Positions 38,704-47,994 of a DNA stretch of 64,000 nucleotides are shown piece by piece. The notes beneath the pieces are model-generated. The model was not told the origin of the DNA. It saw nothing but the letters and a program-made list of their open reading frames with translations, and made no database searches. Each line of letters begins with the position of its first letter. Positions within the stretch are counted from its first letter, which is position 1. Both the position numbers and the translations under genes were made by a program. The stretch comes from Limnospira fusiformis SAG 85.79 (lineage in GTDB: Bacteria; Cyanobacteriota; Cyanobacteriia; Cyanobacteriales; Microcoleaceae): the NCBI RefSeq assembly GCF_012516315.1, contig NZ_CP051185.1, positions 3,725,363-3,789,362 of the forward strand, written 5' to 3'.

Positions 38704-39546
38704 CTTTAAACTTCTTTGAAAGTTAAACGTATGGAAACATGAAATCTACGCTAAGAAGGAAATCGACACTATGCTTTAAACTTCTTTGAAAGTTAAACGT
38801 ATGGAAACGACGAGTTTTGCCAGCGGCGGTGCCGGCAAATCCTACTTTAAACTTCTTTGAAAGTTAAACGTATGGAAACCATTAAACACAACCGGTTTTA
38901 TGATACTCTACAACTAGCTTTAAACTTCTTTGAAAGTTAAACGTATGGAAACAGCCACTCCAACGTTAAGACCGATAGCAATGCTAAACACTTTAAACTT
39001 CTTTGAAAGTTAAACGTATGGAAACTTACTATGTGGAAGGTGGATATTCTCTCCATTCCTAATCCTCTTTAAACTTCTTTGAAAGTTAAACGTATGGAAA
39101 CAAGATGCGATAATATCAGTAATATCGCTACCTTCATGAACATCTTTAAACTTCTTTGAAAGTTAAACGTATGGAAACGTTGAGGATAAGACGGTTCTTC
39201 TCCTCCTTCTCCTCCCTTTAAACTTCTTTGAAAGTTAAACGTATGGAAACCAGACCTGACAGACCGGCTCTTTGCCTTTGTCAGCACTTTAAACTTCTTT
39301 GAAAGTTAAACGTATGGAAACAGTTGTTCCATCCGAATTAGGATGGAATTGATTGTCTTTAAACTTCTTTGAAAGTTAAACGTATGGAAACAGGGATTTC
39401 TCCATGTTATTGTTGGCTTCTTGCCGGATACTTTAAACTTCTTTGAAAGTTAAACGTATGGAAACTTAAATTAGCTGCCCCCCTAGCCCCCCAACTTTGG
39501 GGAGAAATATATTTTCAACTTCTTTGAAAGTTCAACCTATGGAACC
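38704..39546 (+). CRISPR. CRISPR array 2: 12 repeats, 11 spacers
   Basis: Eleven identical 35-nt repeats, the same as array 1 except base 13 is T (CTTCTTTGAAAG instead of CTTCTCTGAAAG). Starts: 38704, 38774, 38845, 38918, 38991, 39067, 39144, 39216, 39287, 39357, 39431; degenerate last copy at 39512. Spacers 35-42 nt, last 46. The array 1 terminal repeat already carries the T form, which hints at a common ancestor of the array-2 type. Confidence 0.98.
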
Positions 39547-39623
39547 CCCACCAACCTCCCCCTAAAAGGATGAGGCCTAATTTTTTTGCTGATTTGAAAA
39601 TTCAACCTATAGAGCAAATAACT

Positions 39624-39652
39624 AAAAAAAATACCCCCCAAGTAGAGGGTAT
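39624..39652 (-). terminator. Duplicated intrinsic terminator behind array 2
   Basis: Minus strand ATACCC...GGGTAT stem followed by eight T, the counterpart of the terminator at 34158-34186. Confidence 0.6.
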
Positions 39653-39680
39653 ATTATTAAAATAAATTCAGTTTCTTTCC

Positions 39681-39777
39681 ATACTTGATACCGGCTTAGA
39701 AGTCAAAGTGCTGCTATTTTAAAATGGGTTGTAAACCACTTAATATTCAGCTTGAGGAACCAGCTTTTGTAAAAAGT
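39681..39777 (-). pseudogene. Truncated copy of the 75-aa gene
   Basis: About 80 bases closely match the 3' part of the 34221-34448 gene (codons for 'LVPQAEYQVV.HPF'), then similarity ends abruptly at about 39777. It shows that array, trailer, terminator and part of this gene were duplicated together. Confidence 0.6.
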
Positions 39778-39813
39778 CATGTTTTTCAATTTGAGCTTTT
39801 ACCGATTGAAAAG

Positions 39814-40440
39814 TTAATAATGTTCTTCCTTTCTCGCCTTTTTATGACTAACAATATAGACTCCCCAGGGCAGACGAACTCCTGTTAGAGTCGTGAACTT
39901 GAACTGAGCGTGTTCCGGGTTAGCAATATCCAAATCTGCCCAACTCAAATTGGTATTTTGTAAGTTCGTCTGTGCTAAATTTGTACCACTGAGATTCGCC
40001 CAACTCAAATCCGCATCCCTGAGATTAGCATAACTTAAATTCGCCCGTTCTAAATCAGCTTGACTCAAGTTCGCGCCCAGCAAATCTGCCTTGTAGAAAT
40101 TGCATCCCAAAGCGCTGGCTCCGTGCAAATCTGCCTGAGACAGCCGCCCCCCCGCAAAGTTCGCATTTTCAAGACAGGTTAAACTTAAATTGGCGCAACT
40201 CAAGTTAGCATTCGCACAATTCGCTCCCGTCAAATTAGCTTTAAAAAGGTTAACTCCCTCTAAGTTAGCTTTGTAAAGTACAGCACAATGCAAGTCTATT
40301 TCACACAAACTCATCCCCTGCAAGTTAATTTGGGTCAAGTTGGTATAACTGAAATCTCGCCGCCCTTCCGCATATTCTGCTTTAAACTTTTGAGTGGAAA
40401 TGGCTTCACCGTTATTTACGAATTTTGGCGATTGAGTCAT
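39814..40440 (-). CDS. Pentapeptide-repeat protein
   Basis: 208 residues; about residues 30-190 are A(D/N)Lxx repeats ('ANLEGVNLFKANLTGANCAN', 'ADLERANLSYANLRDADLSW') forming a right-handed quadrilateral beta-helix. Strong AAGGAGG site before the ATG. Role unknown; such proteins can mimic DNA or serve as scaffolds. Last gene of the three-gene leftward set next to array 2. Confidence 0.85.
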   Translation of the reverse strand: MTQSPKFVNNGEAISTQKFKAEYAEGRRDFSYTNLTQINLQGMSLCEIDLHCAVLYKANLEGVNLFKANLTGANCANANLSCANLSLTCLENANFAGGRLSQADLHGASALGCNFYKADLLGANLSQADLERANLSYANLRDADLSWANLSGTNLAQTNLQNTNLSWADLDIANPEHAQFKFTTLTGVRLPWGVYIVSHKKARKEEHY

Positions 40441-40500
40441 GGTTTTATCCTCCTTTTTGAGTCTGTTTAGAATTGATTTTTACTGAAATTGTCTGATTAT

Positions 40501-41277
40501 TTACGAGTCTTTGTGAAAGGGCTTAGGCATTTGAAACCGAGTTCCCCCGGCGATTTTATGCTGCAAAGCCTGTTGAACAAAGTTCCCTAACAAATCCCCT
40601 AAACCTGGTGCATTTTCCAAGTATTTGTGGAGTCTTCGGAGATTTGGGCTGTTGAGATGATGGTCTGGAAATTCCAGTCGTCCGATTTGGAGTTGTTGAG
40701 CGATGTACTGGCGGATATAATTAAGATCATTTATCCATTTGCGAAGGGTTTCTGCTTGACTATCTTCTGTGCGGCGTATCCATTTCAGCCAAAACGATGA
40801 AGGTTCATAGACATAGTATTGAGTAATATCGATTAGGTATTCTACTCCTTGTAGAAATTGCTGGGTTTTTTCCCGAATCTGCCCTCTTAATTCTTGTTGT
40901 TTGTCTGGGGTTAAACTCTCATGATTCATCCCATCAGTCAACTGATTGAGCGTTAACTGAATGATTTGAGCCGATTGGCGAATATCAGCTTGTGCTGCTT
41001 TTAAATTCTCGACTAAACCCTCACACTGTTGGGTCATTAATAACTGTCCATCTTGTGTATTTTCGACCTCGTAGACTTGATTGAGGTATTGAACTAATTC
41101 TGGGTAATCAATTCTTCCGGTTTTTTTCATTTCATCTATCCATAAGCTGAGTAGCCGCATTTTATAGGAGGAATTTTGAGGATTTTCGGCCAGAACTGAA
41201 ACGGAATGTAAGGGGGATACTTTATTCGTGTTGAACTGCGAGGAACCGTTCGAGGAAATGGAGTCTTGTCTGTTCAT
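40501..41277 (-). CDS. Hypothetical helical protein next to CRISPR array 2
   Basis: 258 residues, soluble, strongly alpha-helical with a likely coiled coil at about residues 70-135 ('ENLKAAQADIRQSAQIIQLT', 'KQQELRGQIREKTQQFLQ') and a basic tail ('LQHKIAGGTRFQMPKPFHKD'). Ser/Asn-rich N-terminus. GGAG lies about 10 bases before the ATG. Family not recognised. Lies 80 bases after the membrane-protein gene and 60 before the pentapeptide gene, suggesting one operon. Confidence 0.6.
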   Translation of the reverse strand: MNRQDSISSNGSSQFNTNKVSPLHSVSVLAENPQNSSYKMRLLSLWIDEMKKTGRIDYPELVQYLNQVYEVENTQDGQLLMTQQCEGLVENLKAAQADIRQSAQIIQLTLNQLTDGMNHESLTPDKQQELRGQIREKTQQFLQGVEYLIDITQYYVYEPSSFWLKWIRRTEDSQAETLRKWINDLNYIRQYIAQQLQIGRLEFPDHHLNSPNLRRLHKYLENAPGLGDLLGNFVQQALQHKIAGGTRFQMPKPFHKDS

Positions 41278-41357
41278 GGTTAAATCTCCAGCTATTTTTT
41301 GAAGTGAGGTGAATTGAGGGACAGAGGTTAGGGAAAAACGCCTTGAATGCCAGGGGT

Positions 41358-42608
41358 TTAATCGTTGAATTCTGCTTCTGAGTTCATCAGTTCTCGTAGT
41401 TCTTGGCGTCGGCTTTCTAGCCAGATGTTTCGTTGCAGTTCAACCGTTTCACTAAAGGATTGGCGAGTATCTTTGCGAAGACTGAGGGCGATAGTCATCC
41501 CGCAAGCGGGCCCACTGGTGATGATGGAGACTAACAGGGAGAACAGGTGAAAGCCTAAGCTAGACCAATCTCCCTGAATTAATTTGCTGCGAAAGTTGAT
41601 GATAGCCAGCCGAGTGGCTTCGATACCGGAGCGGAGTTCACCGTCGGGGGTAAAATGTTCCTGGTAGACTTGGGGCTTGTGTTGTTGGAGGAATGCCAAG
41701 TCGTTCCCCATCTTCACCCGGAGAGCGAGGCTTTCTTCCAGTTCCTGTTTGGCGGTTTCATAGTTTTGGTGAGCTTGTTGACCGAGTCGAGAAGCTTTCG
41801 GACAGAGGGGTAATTCTTCCAGGGGTACTGTTGCCCAGTTGGTGTTCTGTTGTTCCCAGGTTCCGTGCAGTTGCACGAATAGGGATTGTCTGCGGGGGTG
41901 GTCTTTAAGCATTTGGTTGAGTTCTTTGTCCCCTTGTTCGCATCGGGTTAAAGCGTCTTTGTATTGAGGGCTGTCTAGTTGTTTGAGGCTTTCTACCTGG
42001 TTGATTTTCTGGTTGATTGTTTCTGCGGATAATTCTTGGGCTTTGAGTTGAGTTAAACCGGATGGGTTGAGTAAGAGTTCGGTTCCCACTGCGGCGATTA
42101 GTGATAGAATTGTATTAATGGATATCATGCCTACGATCGCCCAATTTGACCAAGAACGACCATAGGGTTTTCGAGCAGAAACGGCGGTAGCTGCACCGTT
42201 CGTGTATTTGAGAAGCAAACCATTGACCAGTAGCGTGACCGGAACTCCTAGAACACCTAAGTCTCTGAAAGCATAGTACAGCATTGGAAAGCTAGTTGCC
42301 ACATTAATCCCACCGCTAATGGTCACTAAACAAGCCGTGCGTTCGCTATCTTTTTCTAAGTTATTGGAGACAATAGCCCGACCCCGAAAGTCTTTGGGGT
42401 TAGCAATGACTAATCCCTGGAGTTGCTTAATCAGGTTTCGGAGTTTTTTAGGCTTCTTCTGGCTTGGGCTAGGGTTTTTCGCTTTCTCTACTAACTCAGC
42501 ATACTTGCCGCTTTCCTGAATGTACAGGATCAAGTCTTCTACTGTTGGTTTTTTGGGGCTGGAAGTCTGTTGATTTGCTTTCGGAAGGTCAGAATTGCGG
42601 TAGTTCAT
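41358..42608 (-). CDS. Hypothetical polytopic membrane protein with coiled-coil loop
   Basis: 416 residues from the ATG at 42608 ('MNYRNSDLPKANQQ'); the longer frame to 42686 lacks a site. Cytoplasmic basic N-terminal region ('PSPSQKKPKKLRNLIKQLQG'), two or three membrane spans at about 90-175 ('LGVPVTLLVNGLLL', 'IVGMISINTILSLIAAVGTE'), a long helical loop (about 180-350), another span ('LFSLLVSIITSGPACGMTIA') and a charged tail. Not recognised. The topology resembles sensor/effector membrane proteins that accompany defence systems, but that is inference. Confidence 0.6.
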   Translation of the reverse strand: MNYRNSDLPKANQQTSSPKKPTVEDLILYIQESGKYAELVEKAKNPSPSQKKPKKLRNLIKQLQGLVIANPKDFRGRAIVSNNLEKDSERTACLVTISGGINVATSFPMLYYAFRDLGVLGVPVTLLVNGLLLKYTNGAATAVSARKPYGRSWSNWAIVGMISINTILSLIAAVGTELLLNPSGLTQLKAQELSAETINQKINQVESLKQLDSPQYKDALTRCEQGDKELNQMLKDHPRRQSLFVQLHGTWEQQNTNWATVPLEELPLCPKASRLGQQAHQNYETAKQELEESLALRVKMGNDLAFLQQHKPQVYQEHFTPDGELRSGIEATRLAIINFRSKLIQGDWSSLGFHLFSLLVSIITSGPACGMTIALSLRKDTRQSFSETVELQRNIWLESRRQELRELMNSEAEFND

Positions 42609-42801
42609 TGGTTTTTCCTGTTGGCTTTTGCAGCCCTGGGCTGAGTTCGGTTTGAACTCAAGTCCGGGCCAAAAAGAAAGTGCCAAAACTTACAGGTTTA
42701 ACCAGTTATTCGGTTGTCCTTATGAACTTATCTTCACTTTAACACAATTTGGGGCTTTGTCAACAGGTCTATTCTATTTTTTTCTCAAGGTTATATACAA
42801 A

Positions 42802-43915
42802 GCAGGGGGGCGTAACCCTGTTCCCATGACAAAGGGGTGTCCACATCAGGAGCCGTATGAGGTGAAAGTCTCAAGTACGGTTTTGAATGGGAGTTGGGGA
42901 GGGTGACTTCCCTTTCGACCCCTACCCCTTGGAGGGAGTAGGATATGACTGAAAGCCAATGCCTAACTGTAATGGTTAGGATATGCCCACTAGTCACGGT
43001 ATGGACATAGATACTGCGGCGATTAAGAGTATTATGACGAGAGCGAGTTTAAAGACTACGTGGTTGTATACAGCTCCAAAAGTCGAAGTACGAAAGCAGG
43101 GGGTAGTAACTCTGTTCCTACGAAAAAGGGTGTCCATATCAGGAGCCGTGTGCTGGGAAACTCGCAAGCACGGTTTTGAAGTGGAGTTCGGGAAGGTGAC
43201 TTCCTGTTCGACCATAACTCAAATTACTATTCAGGGGTCGTCTCATCTGAGACCTTCAATAAGTTAGACCATATAATCTGGCAAATGTTACGGGCATGGA
43301 CAGTCTCAAGATGCGGAAAGGCAAATCGTAAAGAACTGAGTAACTATTGTAGACCGGAAACGGTTAAACTCAGCGATGGTAGAGAAAGGCATGAAACTTG
43401 GTTATTCTGTACCAAGGATGGACATAGACTATGGAAGCATAGCTACACTCCGATTGTCAGACATACCCTGATACGCCCTGAAGCAACACTTTATGACGGA
43501 AACTGGACTTACTGGGCAACCAGAAAAAGTCAAGCAATTGATACGCCAAACAGGGTAGCAAAACTACTCAAAAAGCAAAAATGCCTATGCGCCTGGTGTG
43601 GGCAATACTTTACCCCATCAGATTTAGTTGAAGTAGACCACATTGTACCTCGAAGCCACGGCGGAAAGGATGAATACAAGAATCTTCAACTATTGCACCG
43701 CCACACCCGCGATGATAAGACGGCACTTGACAACGTCAACGCTGCATTCTTAACAATGGAGCAGTCTGCGCGTGCGTCACATCAGGAAGTTTTTCGTGTC
43801 TATGCCAATTATCTGGATGTGGAAGCACCACTAGAGCCGTATGAGGTGAAAGTCTCAAGTACGGTTTTGAATGGGAGGGGGAGATGGTAACATCTCTCTC
43901 GATCCCTACTTGTTT
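42802..43915 (+). mobile_element. Group II intron debris with three domain V copies
   Basis: Domain V motifs (GAGCCGT...ACGGTTT) at 42850-42883, 43143-43176 and 43834-43867, each with a domain VI-like tail. Between the first two is a piece resembling the middle of the cas10 intron (CTGTAATGG.TAGG.ATATGC block, then GAGCGAGTTTAAAG). The third is preceded by a piece of the intron protein. At least two or three truncated insertions are stacked here, upstream of the membrane-protein operon. Confidence 0.8.
43212..43890 (+). pseudogene. C-terminal fragment of a group II intron maturase
   Basis: Similar to the C-terminal third of the cas10 intron protein: 'NYYSGVV'-like start (about 43212), then 'MLRAWTVSRCGKAN', 'TWLFCTKDG', and the HNH part 'CAWCGQYF', 'VEVDHIVPRSHGG', 'NLQLLHRH'. 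The RT domain is absent, so it cannot be functional alone. It runs out of similarity at about 43770 and reads on into domain V. Confidence 0.85.
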
Positions 43916-44022
43916 GTCTAACAATTTTAACTCTGATCAGCCCTAGTCCGGGTTAATGAAACTTAACCTAGTATGATGATCTATTTTTCTCGATAAAATG
44001 CTGTTAGAGGTGATTATTTAAA

Positions 44023-44442
44023 ATGATGAAAGTTAATCGGATGGAATCAAGCCATGCTGGTGGGCATATCAGTAAAATGGCTATCTTTCTGGCCATTTTG
44101 GCGGGAACAATGGCTTTAACTAACCCCAGTCGCCAAGACTATCTCGAATATGCCTCGGTGAAGTTATCCCAAGAAGCGAAAAACAACCTATGTAATGAGG
44201 CGGAAGTTCCGGCTATTCTCCGAGGTTTTTCTAATATTATTGTAGACACCTGCAATACTTTGGTAACTTCTCAACGTGGTACAATTAGGGCTTTTATTGA
44301 CAATTCTACTCACCGAAAAAATGCGATGATTTTTAGCATTTATACCTCGGAATTGTTGAATAATCGCTATAGAACTCTGGCTCTGTTTGGTAATTTTATC
44401 ACATTTTCAGCGGAAAAACTGCCGGAAAATTCCGTAGAATAA
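44023..44442 (+). CDS. DUF4359 family protein
   Basis: 139 residues with an N-terminal signal or anchor ('MAIFLAILAGTMALTNPSRQ') and the DUF4359 pattern 'YLEYAS.KL', 'C.....ILRGF', two conserved Cys in 'NNLCNEAEVPAILRGFSNII' and 'VDTCNTLV', then 'YTSELLNNRYRTLALFGNFI'. Small exported cyanobacterial protein of unknown function. Confidence 0.8.
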   Translation: MMKVNRMESSHAGGHISKMAIFLAILAGTMALTNPSRQDYLEYASVKLSQEAKNNLCNEAEVPAILRGFSNIIVDTCNTLVTSQRGTIRAFIDNSTHRKNAMIFSIYTSELLNNRYRTLALFGNFITFSAEKLPENSVE

Positions 44443-44535
44443 TCGGAAGCAGCCCAATTGTATTCTGAGCGAAAAAGCGCCCTCCCATAAGGCCGGGTGC
44501 TAGGTCAGCCCCCGGAAACAGGACAAGACTGCTGG

Positions 44536-44561
44536 ACCCTCAGCCAATGTTGGTTGAGGGT
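44536..44561 (+). other. Hairpin upstream of gltX
   Basis: Near-perfect inverted repeat ACCCTCAGCCAA / TTGGTTGAGGGT, 155 bases before gltX, in a 270-base stretch without a gene. It may end DUF4359 transcripts or fold in the gltX leader. I see nothing else definite in 44443-44715. Confidence 0.35.
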
Positions 44562-44715
44562 AGAATGGGTTTGCGATCGCTTTCGGTGGTATGGACAGTT
44601 ACAAAAAAAGATACAATGTTGAGATGGCGATTGTGGTTTGTTGAGTGGACAAAAGCCAACATTGACAATTAGCCAGCCGTTGGCGCGATCAAGATACAAA
44701 GGCAACCCAGAAATT

Positions 44716-46158
44716 ATGACTGTCAGAGTTCGTTTGGCTCCTAGCCCTACAGGTAATCTACACATTGGTACAGCCAGAACCGCTGTATTTAACTGGCTTT
44801 TCGCCCGAAATCAGGGCGGTGAGTTTATACTACGCATTGAAGATACAGATCAAGAGCGATCGCGTCCTGAATTTACCCAAAATATTTTAGATGGACTAAC
44901 CTGGTTGGGTCTAAATTGGGATAAAGGGCCGTTTTTTCAGTCCGAGCGCCTGGACTTGTACCGGAAAGCTATCTGTAAACTCCTAGATGCGGGTTTGGCT
45001 TACCGTTGCTATTGTACTCCGGAAGAACTTGAGGAAATGCGATCGGCTCAAAAAGCTAAAAATCAAGCTCCTCGCTATGATAACCGCCACCGCGACCTAA
45101 CCGCAGCACAAAGGGCGGCTTTGGAAGCTGAAGGCCGCAGTGCCGTGATTCGCTTTAAAATAGACGACAACCGAGAAATTAGATGGAATGATTTGGTCAG
45201 GGGTTCGGTAGTCTGGAAAGGCTCCGACTTGGGGGGAGATATGGTCATTGCTAGGGCTTCCAGTAGCAATGCGATCGGTCAGCCTCTCTATAATTTGGCG
45301 GTGGTGGTCGATGATATTGATATGCAGATCACCCATGTAATTCGCGGTGAAGACCATATCGCTAATACTGCCAAACAGATACTACTCTACGAAGCCTTGG
45401 GGGGAACGGTTCCAGAATTCGCCCACACTCCTTTGATTTTGAATCCTGATGGCCGTAAACTATCTAAGCGGGACGGGGTGACTTCTATCTCAGATTTCCA
45501 AAATTTGGGTTACACAGCCCCCGCTTTGGCTAATTATATGACACTATTGGGTTGGACTCCCACTGATTCTACTCAGGAAATCTTTACCCTAGAACAGGCG
45601 GCGAAAAACTTTGGTTTTGATAGGGTCAATAAGGCGGGGGCAAAATTTGACTGGGATAAGCTCGATTGGTTGAATGGTCAGTATATCCATAATCTGCCAG
45701 TGTCGGAATTAACAGATATGTTGATTCCCTATTGGAAAGAGGCGGGTTATGACTTCGACCCACAGAGCGATCGCCTTTGGTTGGAACAGTTAACAACCCT
45801 CATTGGTCCTAGTCTTACCCGTCTCAAAGATGCAGTAGATATGGCCGCGATGTTCTTTCCCTCCAGTGTCAGTTTAGATGAAGAAGCCCAGCAGCAGTTG
45901 CAACAAGAGGGAGCCCAAACCGTCTTGGCAGCTATCAAGGATAAACTCGAATCTGAGCCTACACTGACAGCAGATACCGTCAAGGATATGATCAAAGCTG
46001 TTACCAAAGAGACGAAACTTAAAAAAGGGCTGATCATGCGATCGCTCAGAGCAGCTCTCACTGGGGCTGTTCATGGCCCGGATTTAGTTGAGTCCTGGCT
46101 GCTTCTTCATCAGCGAGGAACTGATCTAACTCGCTTGCAAAACATATTAGATCGTTAA
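44716..46158 (+). CDS. gltX: Glutamyl-tRNA synthetase
   Basis: 480 residues from the ATG at 44716, which starts at the family N-terminus '[20 protein letters not shown]' (HIGH motif); the longer frame is not conserved. KMSKS-type motif '[14 protein letters not shown]' near residue 248; '[16 protein letters not shown]' in the active site. Charges tRNA-Glu, which in cyanobacteria also feeds tetrapyrrole synthesis and, by non-discriminating charging, tRNA-Gln. Followed after 21 bases by a CAAD gene. Confidence 0.95.
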   Translation: MTVRVRLAPSPTGNLHIGTARTAVFNWLFARNQGGEFILRIEDTDQERSRPEFTQNILDGLTWLGLNWDKGPFFQSERLDLYRKAICKLLDAGLAYRCYCTPEELEEMRSAQKAKNQAPRYDNRHRDLTAAQRAALEAEGRSAVIRFKIDDNREIRWNDLVRGSVVWKGSDLGGDMVIARASSSNAIGQPLYNLAVVVDDIDMQITHVIRGEDHIANTAKQILLYEALGGTVPEFAHTPLILNPDGRKLSKRDGVTSISDFQNLGYTAPALANYMTLLGWTPTDSTQEIFTLEQAAKNFGFDRVNKAGAKFDWDKLDWLNGQYIHNLPVSELTDMLIPYWKEAGYDFDPQSDRLWLEQLTTLIGPSLTRLKDAVDMAAMFFPSSVSLDEEAQQQLQQEGAQTVLAAIKDKLESEPTLTADTVKDMIKAVTKETKLKKGLIMRSLRAALTGAVHGPDLVESWLLLHQRGTDLTRLQNILDR

Positions 46159-46179
46159 TTGTTATTGAGGCTGAATGCT

Positions 46180-47037
46180 ATGGCGGATAGCTCTAAATCC
46201 AAACCACAAGACGATAAAACTCCCATTGAGGATAAAAAGTCTGCTACTAAAGCAGATACTACTCCAGCTAAATCCTCTACTCCCAAAGATCACGAACCTG
46301 TGGTTGAGGCTAAACCTGCTGCTAAAACCCCAGAACCCAAACCAGAACCAAAACCAGAACCCAAAGCCGAACCGAAACCAGAACCTGTGGCTGCTAAACC
46401 CCCAGAACCAAAACCAGAACCAAAACCAGAACCCAAAGCCGAACCGAAACCAGAACCTGTGGCTGCTAAACCCCCAGAACCAAAACCAGAACCCAAAGCC
46501 GAACCGAAACCAGAACCTGTGGCTGCTAAACCCCCAGAACCAAAACCAGAACCCAAAGCCGAACCGAAACCAGAACCTGTGGCTGCTAAACCCCCAGAAC
46601 CGAAACCGGAACCAAAACCGGAACCAAAACCGGAACCAAAACCGGAACCTGTAGCCGCTGCTCAACCTGCTGCTATAACTACCGAACCCACACTTGAGGG
46701 GGGTGTAGATATGCCGGAAGTAGATGTAACAGCGATTAAAGAAAAAGTCCTGGACTTTTTCTCGAATTTACCAGAAAACTTTAGTAAGTTTTTCAGTGAA
46801 TACTACCGTCCGCTAACAACTGTAATTCTGATTATTGTGTTGTTTGTAACGCTGCGGGTGTTAGTTGGGGTGATTGATATTATTAATCAAATCCCCCTAG
46901 TTAAACCCAGTTTAGAAATGGTGGGAATTGGATTCTCTGGATGGTTTGTCTATCGCTATTTACTGCGGAGCGAAACTCGGGAAGAACTGGTTAATAAGTG
47001 GCGCGAGTTTAAGAAAGATGTGTTTGGGGAAAATTAA
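46180..47037 (+). CDS. CAAD domain membrane protein with Pro-Glu-Lys repeats
   Basis: 285 residues from the ATG at 46180 behind GAGG. A long Lys/Pro/Glu tract (about 45-165, units of '[20 protein letters not shown]') precedes a C-terminal CAAD domain: amphipathic helix '[20 protein letters not shown]', two membrane spans ('[20 protein letters not shown]', '[17 protein letters not shown]'), and a charged tail. CAAD anchors several cyanobacterial aminoacyl-tRNA synthetases to thylakoids by fusion; here it is a separate protein directly downstream of gltX. The low-complexity tract is a likely flexible stalk. Confidence 0.85.
   Translation: MADSSKSKPQDDKTPIEDKKSATKADTTPAKSSTPKDHEPVVEAKPAAKTPEPKPEPKPEPKAEPKPEPVAAKPPEPKPEPKPEPKAEPKPEPVAAKPPEPKPEPKAEPKPEPVAAKPPEPKPEPKAEPKPEPVAAKPPEPKPEPKPEPKPEPKPEPVAAAQPAAITTEPTLEGGVDMPEVDVTAIKEKVLDFFSNLPENFSKFFSEYYRPLTTVILIIVLFVTLRVLVGVIDIINQIPLVKPSLEMVGIGFSGWFVYRYLLRSETREELVNKWREFKKDVFGEN
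46332..46650 (+). repeat. In-frame minisatellite in the CAAD gene
   Basis: Four or more tandem units of about 60-72 bases containing CAGAACCCAAAGCCGAACCG and CAGAACCTGTGGCTGCTAAA, nearly identical, then short CCGGAACCAAAA repeats. Copy number is likely to vary between strains without breaking the frame. Confidence 0.85.
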
Positions 47038-47150
47038 TACTGTTTAGAGTGACTATTTATCAGGATAATTATTGCTAAAAAATATTGGCATTTATTTACT
47101 GGTAAAAATGTTAATTGCCGCTCTAATTACACCACGTCAAACATGGTAAA

Positions 47151-47201
47151 TATCAAGTCCGTTTAATCAGTCAATAACACCTAGCTAAAACGGACTTGAT
47201 A
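47151..47201 (+). mobile_element. 51-bp palindromic MITE related to the first IS630
   Basis: Arms TATCAAGTCCGTTT (47151-47164) and AAACGGACTTGATA (47188-47201). The outer bases, TATCAAGTCCGTTTAATCAG, closely match the ends of the IS630 element at 12053-13196. Lies in a gene-free stretch (47040-47430). Confidence 0.6.
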
Positions 47202-47237
47202 CAACTAGAAGTTAGGTAACTTCCGTATATTATGATT

Positions 47238-47263
47238 CCCCTGTCTTCAACATAAGACAGGGG
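47238..47263 (+). terminator. Strong hairpin, candidate terminator
   Basis: Perfect 10-bp stem CCCCTGTCTT / AAGACAGGGG with a 6-base loop, then ATTGTTGT. Probably ends transcripts of the gltX-CAAD unit about 200 bases upstream. Confidence 0.5.
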
Positions 47264-47433
47264 ATTGTTGTAATCGGGATAGCTATTAATCAGCTATTAT
47301 TCATGATTCTGTAAGTCTCAAATAGCGCTACCAGACCTTCCCCAGGGCCATGGGGATGATAGCCGGATAATTAAAAGCTAATTATAACTATAATATAGTT
47401 ATCTCAAATTGTGTGATATAAGGAGACAGACTG

Positions 47434-47944
47434 ATGGAAATTGAGCCAACCAAAAGCATAATATTTAGCTCAATCGTGGCAGTTGTTGGGTTATTTGTCA
47501 ATAGTTCAGGGGTGGCTTATTCTCAGGGTTCTAACCCAACCGTAATGTTTGAAAACGTGACGCTATCACCGAATTTTGAACCAGATCCAATGATTCTTAG
47601 GGGACTGAGTGGGGGTCCGGTGAGGAGTCAAGATATTGCGGGTAGAGAGGAAACGCCAACAGGGTCCCTGTATCGGTTATGTGGATCAAAAGCCAGACCA
47701 TACCCTGGTTTTAACTGAGTTTTTTAACCATCTGAGTCTGACGGTTCAAAGCAATGAAGACACGGTAATTGTGGTTAGGGGACCGGGGGGGAGTTGGTGT
47801 AATGATGACTTAATTGGTATGAACCCAGGAATTATCGGTCAGTGGTTATCTGGTAGGTATGAAATTTGGGTGGGTTCCTATGAACCTAATAGCTATCACC
47901 CATATATAATTGAAATTACTGCTAGGAGGTCTTCTGAGAATTGA
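47434..47944 (+). pseudogene. Secreted hypothetical protein with one frameshift
   Basis: N-terminal part has a signal peptide ('FSSIVAVVGLFVNSSGVAYS') and reads to 'AGREETPTG'. The continuation 'PCIGYVDQKPDHTLVLTEFF', 'TVIVVRGPGGSWCNDDLIG', 'GRYEIWVGSY' is in another frame, switching near 47660. The second half resembles small periplasmic beta-sandwich proteins of cyanobacteria. One base would join the two into about 165 residues; it could be a real lesion or a sequencing error. Confidence 0.6.
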
Positions 47945-47994
47945 TCATGATGACCATTGACGCAGTGGATTGATTGGCGATATAGTATCTAATT

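Noticed and set aside
33080..39546. Spacers targeting sequences in this window
   Set aside because: Reading the spacers against both strands by eye gave no long match; a computed search would be needed to exclude it.
44470..44545. Possible SRP 4.5S RNA (AGGTCAGC...CGGAAACAGG)
   Set aside because: The GGAA loop is present but the flanking stem does not pair and the expected AGCAGCC strand is absent.
46162..46665. Open minus-strand frame rich in Phe/Arg/Trp over the CAAD gene
   Set aside because: Mirror image of the Pro-Glu-Lys codon repeats; no ribosome-binding site and no family.
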